Counted from the stretch's first letter, positions 53,297 to 62,405 are shown. The stretch: DNA of 64,000 nucleotides from Epilithonimonas xixisoli (GCF_004365655.1 NZ_SOEO01000003.1:1-64000), one strand, 5' to 3'. Numbers and translations: made by a program. The notes: a model not told the origin generated them from the sequence alone.

Positions 53297-54325
53297 ATGT
53301 TTTCAAAAATCACAGTTCACAGAGTCGGGAATAAAATCAATGGAGAATCTTTAACGCTTTCTCAGCAGGAGCTTCAGCTGGATGAGGATATGACAGAATT
53401 GCTGGGGAATTACTTCATCAATGCCTTCAAATCTGAGGAGCAGTTTCAGTTTTATAGCGATTCTTATTTGGTCAATAATCCCGTTTACAGTTCTGTTTCC
53501 GAGATTTTTGAGGACAAAGCAAAGTTTCAGTGGGAATCTGAAAACATCGCCAAACATCTTTACGAAGCAGCAGAAAATCCGAGAGTTCAAGCGGGCGAGT
53601 TGTTTGTGGTTTATTTTGAAGGCGAAGTTTTTGAATCCGCAGATGGCAAAAGTGAGAAGACAGATTCTATCGGAATTTTCAAAACCGAAAAAAGAGAAGG
53701 TTTCCTGAAAATAAATCCTCAAGACGAATCTTTTGAAATCGAAAGAGACTTCGGAATCAGCTTGTCGAAAATTGATAAAGCGGCTTTGATCTACAACAGC
53801 GAGAAAGAAAGTGGCTACGTTTTATCTGTTATAGATAACAACAAAAACGGCGACATCTATTATTGGTTCGAAGATTTCTTGAAAGTGAAACAACGCGACA
53901 ACGAGTACTTCCACACGCAGGAAACTTTGTCCGTTTACAAAGATTTTATCACGCAAAAGTTGCCAGAAGAATTTGAAGTTTCAAAAGCAGACCAAGCGGA
54001 TTTTTTGAATAAGTCTATCAATTTTTTCAAAGAAAAAGAAGAGTTCAAATATGATGATTTTGTGAAAGAAGTTTTGGTTGATGATAGTGTCATAGAAAGT
54101 TTTTCGAACTTTAAATCTGATTATGAGAACGATATGCAAGTTTCCATCTCAGAAGATTTTCCAATTAACAATCAAGCGGTTAAGAAGCAACAAAGACATT
54201 TCAAATCGATCATTAAGCTCGATAAAAATTTCCACATCTACATCCACGGCGACCGAGACAAACTGGAAACCGGACAAGACGACAAAGGGAAATATTACAG
54301 ATTGTATTTCGAAGAAGAAAAATAA
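53297..54325 (+). CDS. Nucleoid-associated protein, NdpA/YejK family
   Basis: The product has 342 residues in the 37-kDa nucleoid-associated protein family. It starts FSKITVHRVGNKINGESLTLS and has LFVVYFEGEVFE, SIGIFKTEKREGFLKI and the C-terminal KSIIKLDKNFHIYIHGDRDKLETGQDDKGKYYRLYFEEE. In Escherichia coli YejK is nucleoid-bound with a poorly known role. It begins 54 bases after the LuxR-type regulator. Confidence 0.87.
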   Translation: MFSKITVHRVGNKINGESLTLSQQELQLDEDMTELLGNYFINAFKSEEQFQFYSDSYLVNNPVYSSVSEIFEDKAKFQWESENIAKHLYEAAENPRVQAGELFVVYFEGEVFESADGKSEKTDSIGIFKTEKREGFLKINPQDESFEIERDFGISLSKIDKAALIYNSEKESGYVLSVIDNNKNGDIYYWFEDFLKVKQRDNEYFHTQETLSVYKDFITQKLPEEFEVSKADQADFLNKSINFFKEKEEFKYDDFVKEVLVDDSVIESFSNFKSDYENDMQVSISEDFPINNQAVKKQQRHFKSIIKLDKNFHIYIHGDRDKLETGQDDKGKYYRLYFEEEK

Positions 54326-54363
54326 TTTTGATTTAACATAATAATTAAAATACGAAAAAGTTC

Positions 54364-54371
54364 TACCTTTG
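54364..54371 (+). promoter_or_regulatory. -7 element of the metal-uptake genes
   Basis: TACCTTTG fits TAnnTTTG. It ends 5 bases before the ATG at 54377, so transcription would start at or next to the start codon. Either the message is leaderless or the true start is Met20 of the exported protein. An imperfect palindrome ATTTTGATT / AATTAAAAT lies just upstream (54325-54350) and could bind a metal regulator; that is a weak call. Confidence 0.5.
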
Positions 54372-54376
54372 TAGCT

Positions 54377-54736
54377 ATGTTGAACAGGAGAAATAAAACT
54401 TTCAATAATTTCATTTCGGTATTTTTTGCCGGGATGTATCTTTTTGTGGCATTATTTTCCTCCCAATTGCATAGCCACGAAGGCGAATCGTTCTTCAGAG
54501 ATTCTAGTTTCAAAAAGACGGAGAAAACCTTTTCATCCGACATTTCTAAAGGTCAAACTGGCGATTGTTTGGCTTGTCATTTCTTGGTAACGGGCAATTC
54601 TTTGGTTCCGGAGCAGTTTTCTTTCCATTTTGAAAACCACACACACGACACACAACAAACTTTTTCTTTACAGGAAAAAATATGGTCAGCAACCAAATTC
54701 ACCTTCCAACTCCGCGGTCCACCCGCACTTTCCTAA
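54377..54736 (+). CDS. Small exported His/Cys protein, metal locus
   Basis: The product has 119 residues, with a hydrophobic segment at about 12-32 that would be a signal or anchor. The exported part carries several histidines (QLHSHEGES, HFENHTHDTQQ) and a single CLACH motif. The CxxCH motif is the heme c signature, but the surrounding fold looks more like DUF2946-type metal proteins. The TonB-dependent receptor gene downstream suggests a metal role. Function is inferred from context. The start may be at Met20 (see the -7 element). Confidence 0.6.
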   Translation: MLNRRNKTFNNFISVFFAGMYLFVALFSSQLHSHEGESFFRDSSFKKTEKTFSSDISKGQTGDCLACHFLVTGNSLVPEQFSFHFENHTHDTQQTFSLQEKIWSATKFTFQLRGPPALS

Positions 54737-54801
54737 ATTTTATTTTTCTCAATCATCCATTGAGAATCTTCTTTGAATTAATTTATCAAACCATTTTTGG
54801 C

Positions 54802-54882
54802 AAGAGACGAAGTCTCGGAATATCGGTAGCATAAATATCAACCATTTTAAAAAGAGACGAAGTCTCGACATATTGGTAGATA
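54802..54882. repeat. Paired GAGACGAAGTCTC repeats
   Basis: Two direct copies of about 31 bases, 50 bases apart (54802-54833 and 54852-54882), each contain the palindrome GAGACGAAGTCTC followed by ATAT(C/T)GGTAG. The pattern looks like a dispersed intergenic repeat. The gap from 54737 to 55079 otherwise holds only the REP-like element that follows. Confidence 0.65.
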
Positions 54883-54892
54883 TGAACCGAGA

Positions 54893-54995
54893 ATTATTTG
54901 GGCAGCTTATCCGCGCTCCGTTCCCGCTATTTTTTGCCAAGGCTAAGTCCACCGCAAAAAATGAGCTCCACTCAGCTCGGGCTGCAGATTGCCAA
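54893..54995. repeat. REP-like element, variant R4
   Basis: Imperfect palindrome with GCAGCTTATCCGCGCTCCG, the inner pair CGCTATTTTTTGCC / GCAAAAAATGAG, and CTCAGCTCGGGCTGC. It belongs to the same style as R3 and lies upstream of the TonB receptor gene. Confidence 0.5.
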
Positions 54996-55079
54996 TTCTC
55001 AAGATGGTTTCCAATTTAATTTCAAAGATTTCCATCCTACTTTTTACATTGTACAAAGTACATTATACCATTTAAAAAA

Positions 55080-57461
55080 ATGAAAAACATTATAAATCTG
55101 ATGTTGGTCTTTTTCGGGCTTGCATTGGTGTCTGCGCAGAAGCATTCCGTAGAAGGAACGGTTCAGGATTTTCACGATAAGACAATGCTGGAAAACGCCG
55201 TTGTCAAAATCGGAGAATTCACGGCGAAAACAGATAAAAAAGGGAAATTTTCTTTCCGAGACATTCCTGCAGGTTCATACCAACTCGTTGCAAAGCATCC
55301 TCTCTGCGATGATTATACTGAAAATGTAAAAGTTGACAGAGATGTGCATTTGGCAATCACGCTGGAACATCATACTAATGAAATTCAAAATGTTACAATC
55401 CACGGAAGTCACAAGACAAAGGGTTCTGTGATTATGAGAACGCTGGACAAAACAGAACTCGAGAGAAATTCCACAGAAAATCTTGGAAATCTTCTTTCTC
55501 GAATTGCTGGCGTTACAGCTTTGAAAACAGGTAACAATATTTCAAAACCTGTCATCCGTGGTTTGTACGGAAGCCGAATTTCCATCTTAAACAACGGCGT
55601 GAAAATGGCAGAGCAAGAATGGGGCGTAGAACACGCACCCAATGTGGATGTCAACGATTTCGAACACATCGATGTTGTGAAAGGCGCTTCCGCTTTGAAG
55701 TACGGGAATGAGGGCGTTGGTGGCGTTGTAGTTTTGGAACCTGCCATTTTGCCAAAGAAAGATACGATAATGGGAAGTGTGAAACTTTCCGGAATTTCCA
55801 ATGGTATAGGAGGCGAGCTTGGTGCAAACGTAGCAAAAGTTTGGGAAAACCAATGGTTTGTAAAAGCCGGCGGAAGTTACAAGAAAACCGGTGACCAGTA
55901 CATTCCGCATCACACGTTGCAAAACACGGGAATGGAATTCAATTCTTTCAATTTCTCATTTGGGAAACATAGTTTTTTGCAAGGTTTTGATGTGTCTTAT
56001 AGCGGAATCAATCAGGAATTTGGGATTTACAGAGGTGCGCATTTGGCGAGTCCGGAGGATTTTTACAATGCGGTCAACTTTGGACAGCCTTTTTATCTTG
56101 ATAATTTCACTTACAATATTGATAATCCGAAACAGGAAGTAGGTCATCACATTGCAAAACTGTCGGCTTACAGACGTTTTGCTGATTTTGGGAAGCTGAC
56201 TTTTCAATATAGTTTTCAATTAAACCGCAGAAAAGAATACGACATCAGACGAGGCGAATTGAGCAATATTCCATCAATGGATTTGAGATTGATAACACAT
56301 TCGGCGAGTTTGGTTCATTTGATAGAACGTTCCGACTGGAGTTTGGAAAGTGGAATTTCTGGAAGTTTTCAAGACAATTTCCCAAATCCTGCCACCAAAG
56401 CGAGACGTTTGATTCCAGATTATTATCGATATGATGCGGGCGCGTTTTCGGTTTTCAAATATCGATTCAATTCGAAGTTGAATGCAGAAGCGGCGGTGAG
56501 ATATGACTTCAGCAGATATGATGCGTACAAATATTATGATGCTGATAAATGGAATGCCAATTACGCAGACATTTTCCCAGAGTTTTTTGTGAATGAATCT
56601 GGAAGCAGGATTTTGACAAGACCAATTCTGGATTATCATAATTTCTCCGCGAATGTAGGATTGGATTACAAACCAACTCAGAATTTGGAATTCAAACTAA
56701 ATCTTTCCAGAGCAGACAGAACGCCAAATGCTGCAGAACTTTTCTCGGACGGATTGCACCATTCTGCGGCGATAATGGAAGAAGGAAATCTGAACATCAA
56801 AAAAGAAACGGTTTACAACGTGAATCTATCTTTGGCAGCTCATTTCAATGTGATGAAAGGTCTTCATTTCGAGGCAAATCCTTATTTGATGATTTCTGAT
56901 AATTTCGTAAATCAAATTCCGACAAGTGTTCTGAACACGAATCGAGGCGTTTTTCCGGTTTGGACTTATCAGCAGATCAAAGCGAGAATTTATGGTGTGG
57001 ATGCAGATGCGGAACTTTCGATTTTGCATAATTTGAAATGGAAATCGGGTTTCAGTATTTTGAGAGGCGACGATCTTTCGAATAATGAACCTTTGATTTT
57101 GATGATGCCAGCAAAACTTCGAAATTCAATTGAGCTTAATCTTTACAAACCCAAAAATTTCTACATCAGTCTTGAGAACGAAAATACATTCAAACAAAAT
57201 CGTTTTCCAATCAGAAATCTTCCGGTGACTTTTATCAAAAATGGCGTGGAGAGAAGTGAGATTGTGGATTTCAGTTCTACGCCGGCTTCGTTTACCTTAT
57301 TTCACGCTTCTATTGGAGCAGACTTATTCAAAAATCTGAATTTTAATTTCAGAATCAACAACCTATTTAACACAGAGTACAGAGAATATTTGAACAGACT
57401 CAGATATTATATGTTCGAGCCAGGAAGGAATTTCGTGGTGACTCTGAAGTACAATTTTTAA
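55080..57461 (+). CDS. TonB-dependent outer-membrane receptor
   Basis: The product has 793 residues. The signal peptide is about 19 residues (LVSAQ). A carboxypeptidase-regulatory-like domain follows (about 22-100), then a plug (about 110-220, GNLLSRIAGVTALKTGNNISKPVIRGLYGSRISILNNGVKM) and a beta-barrel ending in a conserved C-terminal strand with Phe (FVVTLKYNF). Nearby genes encode a His/Cys-rich exported protein and a His-rich lipoprotein, so zinc or copper uptake is likely; ZnuD-type receptors are similar in outline. The exact metal cannot be read from sequence. Confidence 0.88.
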   Translation: MKNIINLMLVFFGLALVSAQKHSVEGTVQDFHDKTMLENAVVKIGEFTAKTDKKGKFSFRDIPAGSYQLVAKHPLCDDYTENVKVDRDVHLAITLEHHTNEIQNVTIHGSHKTKGSVIMRTLDKTELERNSTENLGNLLSRIAGVTALKTGNNISKPVIRGLYGSRISILNNGVKMAEQEWGVEHAPNVDVNDFEHIDVVKGASALKYGNEGVGGVVVLEPAILPKKDTIMGSVKLSGISNGIGGELGANVAKVWENQWFVKAGGSYKKTGDQYIPHHTLQNTGMEFNSFNFSFGKHSFLQGFDVSYSGINQEFGIYRGAHLASPEDFYNAVNFGQPFYLDNFTYNIDNPKQEVGHHIAKLSAYRRFADFGKLTFQYSFQLNRRKEYDIRRGELSNIPSMDLRLITHSASLVHLIERSDWSLESGISGSFQDNFPNPATKARRLIPDYYRYDAGAFSVFKYRFNSKLNAEAAVRYDFSRYDAYKYYDADKWNANYADIFPEFFVNESGSRILTRPILDYHNFSANVGLDYKPTQNLEFKLNLSRADRTPNAAELFSDGLHHSAAIMEEGNLNIKKETVYNVNLSLAAHFNVMKGLHFEANPYLMISDNFVNQIPTSVLNTNRGVFPVWTYQQIKARIYGVDADAELSILHNLKWKSGFSILRGDDLSNNEPLILMMPAKLRNSIELNLYKPKNFYISLENENTFKQNRFPIRNLPVTFIKNGVERSEIVDFSSTPASFTLFHASIGADLFKNLNFNFRINNLFNTEYREYLNRLRYYMFEPGRNFVVTLKYNF

Positions 57462-57488
57462 TTAATAAAACTTAAAATTTAAATCAAA

Positions 57489-58049
57489 ATGAAAAAATTC
57501 ATCAATATTACATTAGTTCTTTTAGTATCATTTTTCATCTTCTCTTGTAGAAATGATGACGATGCAGTTCCAGAAGATGTTCACGAGCACGACGAAATCG
57601 GGAAAGTTGTTTTGACGCTTACGAATAAAGCAGACGCAACGGATGTTCATACAGTTAGCGTGATTGGTGGAAAAGCGGATAAGCATTTGCATTTGCACGC
57701 TGGTGACACTTACTTGGCAGAACTTGATTTCCAAATTGCACACGACGATCATTATCATTCTTCTGACGAGATCGAGGAAGAGAAAGACCACCATTTCATC
57801 ACTTTCGCTCCAGCAAATGCAGATATTACAGTTCTTAGATCTGCGAACGACATCGTAAGAACAGACGGACAAAAATTGGGATTGAGAACAGAATGGAAAA
57901 TCAATTCTTTGCAATCAACAGGAAAAATGAACATCAAATTGGTTCACGGTCCAGCGACTGTAAATCAAAATTATCCTTCTGCAACTAATCAATTAGGGCA
58001 AACGACAGGTGGAGAAACCGATGTTGATATTACGGTTGATGCTCATTAA
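57489..58049 (+). CDS. His-rich lipoprotein of metal locus
   Basis: The product has 186 residues with a lipoprotein signal FIFSC (lipid Cys20). Three His clusters (EDVHEHDE, KHLHLHAGD, HDDHYHSSDEIEEEKDHHF) resemble metal-binding stretches; the rest looks like a beta domain. It follows the TonB receptor after 27 bases, so it is probably part of the same operon and may capture metal at the outer membrane. No enzyme motif is visible. Confidence 0.78.
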   Translation: MKKFINITLVLLVSFFIFSCRNDDDAVPEDVHEHDEIGKVVLTLTNKADATDVHTVSVIGGKADKHLHLHAGDTYLAELDFQIAHDDHYHSSDEIEEEKDHHFITFAPANADITVLRSANDIVRTDGQKLGLRTEWKINSLQSTGKMNIKLVHGPATVNQNYPSATNQLGQTTGGETDVDITVDAH

Positions 58050-58076
58050 TCTAAATATTCAATCAATATTTTGAAA

Positions 58077-58113
58077 TAAAGATGTCTTTTTGAAAGGCAT
58101 CTTTATTTTTTGT
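58077..58113 (+). terminator. Terminator after metal-uptake operon
   Basis: AAAGATGTCTTT pairs with AAAGGCATCTTT around TTG, followed by ATTTTTTG. It lies close after the lipoprotein gene. Confidence 0.75.
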
Positions 58114-58158
58114 TGAAATTTTATGATTTTTTTATAAATATGAAGTCTGTATTTAATT

Positions 58159-58188
58159 TTGAACTTCCTTATAATTTGCCTACTTTTG
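58159..58188 (+). promoter_or_regulatory. Promoter of tig
   Basis: TTG at 58159-58161 and TACTTTTG at 58181-58188 are separated by 19 bases, a full match to the Bacteroidetes promoter pattern TTG-N17-23-TAnnTTTG. Transcription would start near 58195, 14 bases before the tig start codon. Confidence 0.75.
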
Positions 58189-58208
58189 CAACCTAAAAAT
58201 TTCAATTA

Positions 58209-59543
58209 ATGAACGTTACAGCTACAAACCATGACGATGTAAGTGCATTGCTTACGGTAACATTGGAAAAATCTGATTATAAAGAAAAAGTTGAAAAAAA
58301 ACTGATCAACTATGCAAAAAATGCACAAGTTCCTGGATTCAGAAAAGGAAAAGTGCCATTGAGCATGGTGAGAAAACAATATGAAGCAGGAATTGCATTT
58401 GAAGAAATCAACAAACAAGTTTCTGAAGCGTTGAACGGATATGTTGCGGAGAACAAACTAAGATTAGTTGGTCAGCCAGTTCCTCAGCCAGTAAACGATT
58501 TCAATCACAATGCAGAATCTCTGTCTGTAGCATTTGAAGTTGGATATGAGCCAGAATTCACTGTTGATCTAGCTAAATACGAAGCGCCTCACTACAAAGT
58601 AGAAGCTTCTGAAAAAGAAATCAACACGAGCGTAGAAAATATGCAAAAGCGTTTCGCTGAGAGATTACCAGAAGAAAAAATTGGTAAAGATTCTTACGTT
58701 GCATTGGAAATTGCACAAGTTGTAGAAGCAGATGCAGAAGGTGAGCACAACCACGCTCCAAAAAACGTAACCATTTCTAAAGATCAGAAAGAAGCTTACG
58801 ATTTGGTGAAAAAATTGAAAAAAGACGAGTCTGTAAAAGTTTCTAAAGAAGATCTTGCTTCTAAAGAAGAATTGGCAAAACAATTAGGTTTCTCTAAAGA
58901 AGAAGCAGAACACCTTCACCACAACGAGGTAGAAGTGACTGTGAAAGACATCTACGGATTGAACTTGGCAGAACTTAACCAAGAATTGTTCGACAAAGTT
59001 TACGGTAAAGACGTGATCACGACTGAGGAAGAATTGAAAGCAAGAGTGAAAACTGAATTGGACGAATATTTCCAACAAAATGCTGATGTTCACTTCGTAA
59101 ACAAAGTTCTAGAGCAAGTAAACGAGAAAGAAGAAATCAAATTACCTGAGGCATTCTTGATCAAATGGTTGTTGTTCTCAAACCAAAACATCACTTCTGA
59201 AGAGCAAGCAAAAGAAATCCTTGAAAACGAAAGAAACATTATCAAAGGTCAAATTCTAGAAGGAAAATTGATGAACGATAACGAAATCAATTTGGATTAT
59301 GCTGAGGTTCTTGGACAAGCTGAGCAATTGGTAAGAAACCAATTAGCAATCTACGGAATCCACCACTTGGGTGACGATGAGGTTCAGAAATACGCTGCAG
59401 AAATGTTGAAAGACGAAAACCAAGTAAGACAAATCTCTTCTGAAGTTGCTATGGCAAAATTGAAAGATGTAATCTTGGAGAAATCTAAAAAAGTAGAAAC
59501 TACAATCTCTCACGATGAGTTTCTTGAAGTATTGAAGAAGTAA
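58209..59543 (+). CDS. tig: Trigger factor
   Basis: The product has 444 residues. The ribosome-binding N-terminal domain has AQVPGFRKGKVPLSMVRKQYEAGI (GFRKGK is the signature). The middle domain is diverged from FKBP-type peptidyl-prolyl isomerases and contains a Lys/Glu-rich insertion. A helical C-terminal domain holds nascent chains. It is a cytosolic chaperone at the ribosome exit. It starts from a clear promoter and ends in a strong terminator. Confidence 0.95.
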   Translation: MNVTATNHDDVSALLTVTLEKSDYKEKVEKKLINYAKNAQVPGFRKGKVPLSMVRKQYEAGIAFEEINKQVSEALNGYVAENKLRLVGQPVPQPVNDFNHNAESLSVAFEVGYEPEFTVDLAKYEAPHYKVEASEKEINTSVENMQKRFAERLPEEKIGKDSYVALEIAQVVEADAEGEHNHAPKNVTISKDQKEAYDLVKKLKKDESVKVSKEDLASKEELAKQLGFSKEEAEHLHHNEVEVTVKDIYGLNLAELNQELFDKVYGKDVITTEEELKARVKTELDEYFQQNADVHFVNKVLEQVNEKEEIKLPEAFLIKWLLFSNQNITSEEQAKEILENERNIIKGQILEGKLMNDNEINLDYAEVLGQAEQLVRNQLAIYGIHHLGDDEVQKYAAEMLKDENQVRQISSEVAMAKLKDVILEKSKKVETTISHDEFLEVLKK

Positions 59544-59563
59544 TTTTCCTCAAAATATATTGA

Positions 59564-59594
59564 AAAACGCTCCAGATTTCTGGAGCGTTTTTTT
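59564..59594. terminator. Bidirectional terminator, tig / DUF4269
   Basis: AAACGCTCCAGA pairs with TCTGGAGCGTTT, with T7 following and A run before. It also ends the opposing DUF4269 gene. Confidence 0.88.
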
Positions 59595-59596
59595 GG

Positions 59597-60112
59597 CTAA
59601 TATTTTAAAATTTCAAGGTATGGATCACCACATAATCCTAATAATTGGGCGAAGGCAGGTTCGGTTTTCAAACCAAGTTCTTTGAGTTCAATAATCTTTC
59701 TTCGAAATTCCTCACCTTCTTTTTCCAAAACCTCAAACTCCTTTATCATATGCAGATAAGCGTTTTGACGATGAGTAGGTTTGTTCTGGGCAAATACCTC
59801 AATAGGAAATTCATCTAGTTGAAATTGGCAGATCAGAGATTCTACTTCCTTGATTTGAATTAGATTGAGGCTGAATTGTTTTTGATCCTTAAATTCATTG
59901 ATTAATAATTTTTTCAAAGTTTCAAAATCATCTGTTTCCAAAATAATATCAAGATCACTTCCCTCAGTATTAATTCCAATGGGAAATGTTCCCGCAAGAA
60001 TCGGTTTGTATGCCTTCAGTTTTTGAAAAATTTGATGGTTTTCCAAAACTGTAAAAATTCTCTTCTGGATTTCAGAACCGTTTTTCAAGTAGTCTAAATT
60101 CAGAAAATTCAT
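59597..60112 (-). CDS. DUF4269 nucleotidyltransferase-like protein
   Basis: The product has 171 residues. It has a nucleotidyltransferase-like fold with the GTFPIGINTEGSDLDIILE motif (about 42-60), in which G-x-x-P-I-G and D-x-D would bind nucleotide and metal. This matches DUF4269. Function is unknown. It is transcribed alone. Confidence 0.85.
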   Translation of the reverse strand: MNFLNLDYLKNGSEIQKRIFTVLENHQIFQKLKAYKPILAGTFPIGINTEGSDLDIILETDDFETLKKLLINEFKDQKQFSLNLIQIKEVESLICQFQLDEFPIEVFAQNKPTHRQNAYLHMIKEFEVLEKEGEEFRRKIIELKELGLKTEPAFAQLLGLCGDPYLEILKY

Positions 60113-60131
60113 TGATGCTAATTTTTTATTT

Positions 60132-60198
60132 ATCAGTCTGAGGCTCTCAAAGACTTCCCAAGTTGTCAGTCTAAGGCTCTCGAAGTCATACTAAGTTA
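60132..60198. repeat. Two tandem copies of a 33-base repeat
   Basis: ATCAGTCTGAGGCTCTCAAAG (copy from 60132) and GTCAGTCTAAGGCTCTCGAAG (copy from 60165) each precede AAGTT-type sequence. The second copy runs into the stop codon of the M23 peptidase gene, so the end of that gene was probably altered by the repeat. Confidence 0.6.
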
Positions 60199-61086
60199 AA
60201 AATTTAAAAACAACCTCGGATTGATCGGCTGATTGTTTTTATGAACCTCGTAATGAAGATGAGGTCCCGTAGAACGGCCACTGTTCCCCGATTTTGCGAT
60301 GATTTGATTCACCTTCACTCTGTCATTCGCCTCCACCAGAAGCTCGGAAAGATGCGCGTACAAAGTTACCAGACCATTGCCGTGTTCTATCATCACACAA
60401 TTCCCGTATCCGCCTCTCACGCCAGAGAAAATGACTTTTCCTGCGGCCGCACTTTTCACCGGACTTCCATAAGCTACAGCTACATCCAAGCCTTTGTGGA
60501 ACTGCATTTGATCTTTTTCAGCGGGAGCATTGCTGGATGCATTTTTATCTTCTTTTACGATTGCTTGTCTTTTGATGACATTTCCAAGACTGTCTTTTTC
60601 CTCAGCAATGTGCGATGGATTCTCTATTTTTGAAGGGTCAACTTTCGGTGGAATTGGATTTTTTCTGACACCAAAATTGGAAGAGATGTAACCGTCTGCA
60701 GGAATGCCAAGCGGAACTTGCTGTAATCTCTGTTCTAGGTCAACCAAATATTGGCTGTATCTATTACTCACTTTTGCAAGGTAAACTTCATTTTGGAGAC
60801 TGTCTTTTGCGAGATTTTCAATTCTTAGGTCTGAGACGTTTTTAGATTTTAAAAATCCATCGATGCTTCTGATGCTTTGATCTACGATGGCAAGATCGGT
60901 TTTTAGTTGGAGGTGATCTATGCTGTCTTTCTCATTATTGATTTTCACAATGTTCACTTCATAGACTTTGTCATCTATTCCATTGTACAATTTTGCAATC
61001 ACCAAAGCCTGAATAAAACAAACCGTCAAAAGCAAAATGAGAACTATATTTTTTTTCTTTTTTGATTTTAGAAATTGAACCATCAA
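60196..61086 (-). CDS. M23-family peptidoglycan endopeptidase
   Basis: The product has 296 residues. It has a short cytoplasmic start, a membrane anchor (about 13-31) and a coiled periplasmic linker. A LytM/M23 catalytic domain (about 190-290) has the zinc ligands His197 and Asp201 (FHKGLDVAVAYG) and His278 in GPHLHYEVH, with His245 in LYAHLSEL. It cuts peptidoglycan cross-links, or may activate amidases if inactive, though all ligands are present here. Its stop lies in a dispersed repeat. Confidence 0.9.
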   Translation of the reverse strand: MMVQFLKSKKKKNIVLILLLTVCFIQALVIAKLYNGIDDKVYEVNIVKINNEKDSIDHLQLKTDLAIVDQSIRSIDGFLKSKNVSDLRIENLAKDSLQNEVYLAKVSNRYSQYLVDLEQRLQQVPLGIPADGYISSNFGVRKNPIPPKVDPSKIENPSHIAEEKDSLGNVIKRQAIVKEDKNASSNAPAEKDQMQFHKGLDVAVAYGSPVKSAAAGKVIFSGVRGGYGNCVMIEHGNGLVTLYAHLSELLVEANDRVKVNQIIAKSGNSGRSTGPHLHYEVHKNNQPINPRLFLNF

Positions 61087-61236
61087 TACATTTTTAAAAT
61101 GGATTGCAAAAATAAGGAAATTTTATTTTTATCAGTGTTAATAATATTCTCAAGCATCTTTCTAATTAATAAAAGTTAATTATTCTTAAAATATTGTAAA
61201 AACGAGATTAGATTTAGGTAGATTCATAATTTGCAT

Positions 61237-61244
61237 TAGATTTG
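61237..61244 (+). promoter_or_regulatory. -7 element of gpsA
   Basis: TAGATTTG fits TAnnTTTG and lies 50 bases before the gpsA start codon. Confidence 0.5.
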
Positions 61245-61294
61245 TAATTCCAGAAAAGGGATAGATATTTATTAAATGAAAATGCAGATAAAGT

Positions 61295-62311
61295 ATGAGT
61301 AAGAAATTGACTAAATCATCTAAAAATGTGAATGTCGGCGTTTTAGGAAGTGGAAGTTTTGCCACAGCCATTGTGAAAATGCTTGCAGAAAACTGTAAAA
61401 CAGTACATTGGTGTGTCCGAAATGAATTCGTAAAAGGTGCTATTGAGCAACGTGGGCACAATCCGAGTTATCTTACAACAGTTTCTTTCAACTTAAAAAA
61501 ACTACAAATCACAACAGATATCAACGAGTTGGTTTCCAATTGTGATGTGATAATTCTAGCGGTTCCGTCCATTTATTTGGCAGAATCTATGGAAAAACTG
61601 ACGTGTGATTACCAAAACAAACTATTCTGTTCCGCCATCAAAGGGATTGTTCCTAAACATAATGACATCGTTGCGCATTACTTGAAAGACCAATTCAAAA
61701 TTGGCTTCAAAAATCAGGCGGTGATTGCTGGTCCTTGTCACGCAGAGGAAGTTGCGATGGAACGATTGTCTTATTTGACGGTCGCGGTTGCAGGGCAAGA
61801 GGATGCGGAAGTGTTGCAAAGCATTTTGTCCTCTTATTATATTAAGGTCAATACAAGTTGTGATATTCTCGGAAACGAATATTCAGCAATTTTGAAAAAT
61901 ATCTATGCGATAGGAGCGGGGATTGCAAGTGGTTTGGGTTATGGAGACAACTTCATTGCCGTATATGTTTCCAATGCCATTCGCGAAATGGAAATTTTCT
62001 TGGAAGCGATTTATCCTGAAAAAAGAGATGTGAATGAAAGTGCTTATCTCGGCGATTTGATTGTAACAGCATATTCCTTATTCTCAAGAAACAGAAATCT
62101 TGGAAACTTGATTGGAAAAGGTTACACCGTGAAATCTGCAATCCAATCGATGAGTATGGTGGCAGAAGGTTATTACGCAACGAAAGGAATTTACTCAATC
62201 TGCGAGGAGAAAAAATTGAAATTGCCGATTATCAACGCTGTTTACGACATTCTTTATGAAGGAAAAAATGCGGAGAAACAATTTGCAAAGCTGACCGACA
62301 GATTGACTTAG
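61295..62311 (+). CDS. gpsA: NAD(P)-dependent glycerol-3-phosphate dehydrogenase
   Basis: The product has 338 residues. The Rossmann start NVGVLGSGSFATAIVKML (about 12-29) binds NAD(P). Other features are CDVIILAVPSIYL, the AGPCHAEEV segment, and the catalytic helix region LKNIYAIGAGIASGLGYGDNF with Lys. It makes glycerol 3-phosphate for phospholipids from dihydroxyacetone phosphate. It stands alone before a YkvA gene. Confidence 0.95.
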   Translation: MSKKLTKSSKNVNVGVLGSGSFATAIVKMLAENCKTVHWCVRNEFVKGAIEQRGHNPSYLTTVSFNLKKLQITTDINELVSNCDVIILAVPSIYLAESMEKLTCDYQNKLFCSAIKGIVPKHNDIVAHYLKDQFKIGFKNQAVIAGPCHAEEVAMERLSYLTVAVAGQEDAEVLQSILSSYYIKVNTSCDILGNEYSAILKNIYAIGAGIASGLGYGDNFIAVYVSNAIREMEIFLEAIYPEKRDVNESAYLGDLIVTAYSLFSRNRNLGNLIGKGYTVKSAIQSMSMVAEGYYATKGIYSICEEKKLKLPIINAVYDILYEGKNAEKQFAKLTDRLT

Positions 62312-62405
62312 TAATTAATTAACAAAACATTACGATTTTCTATGATTTGATTGGAATAGAATTTGCGAAATTTGATTCGTTAAAAAAACAAACACAAAAA
62401 CAAAA

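Noticed and set aside
54377-54736. Cytochrome c assignment from the CxxCH motif
   Set aside because: There is only one motif, no distal Met ligand pattern or cytochrome fold, and several His clusters point to a metal-binding protein instead.
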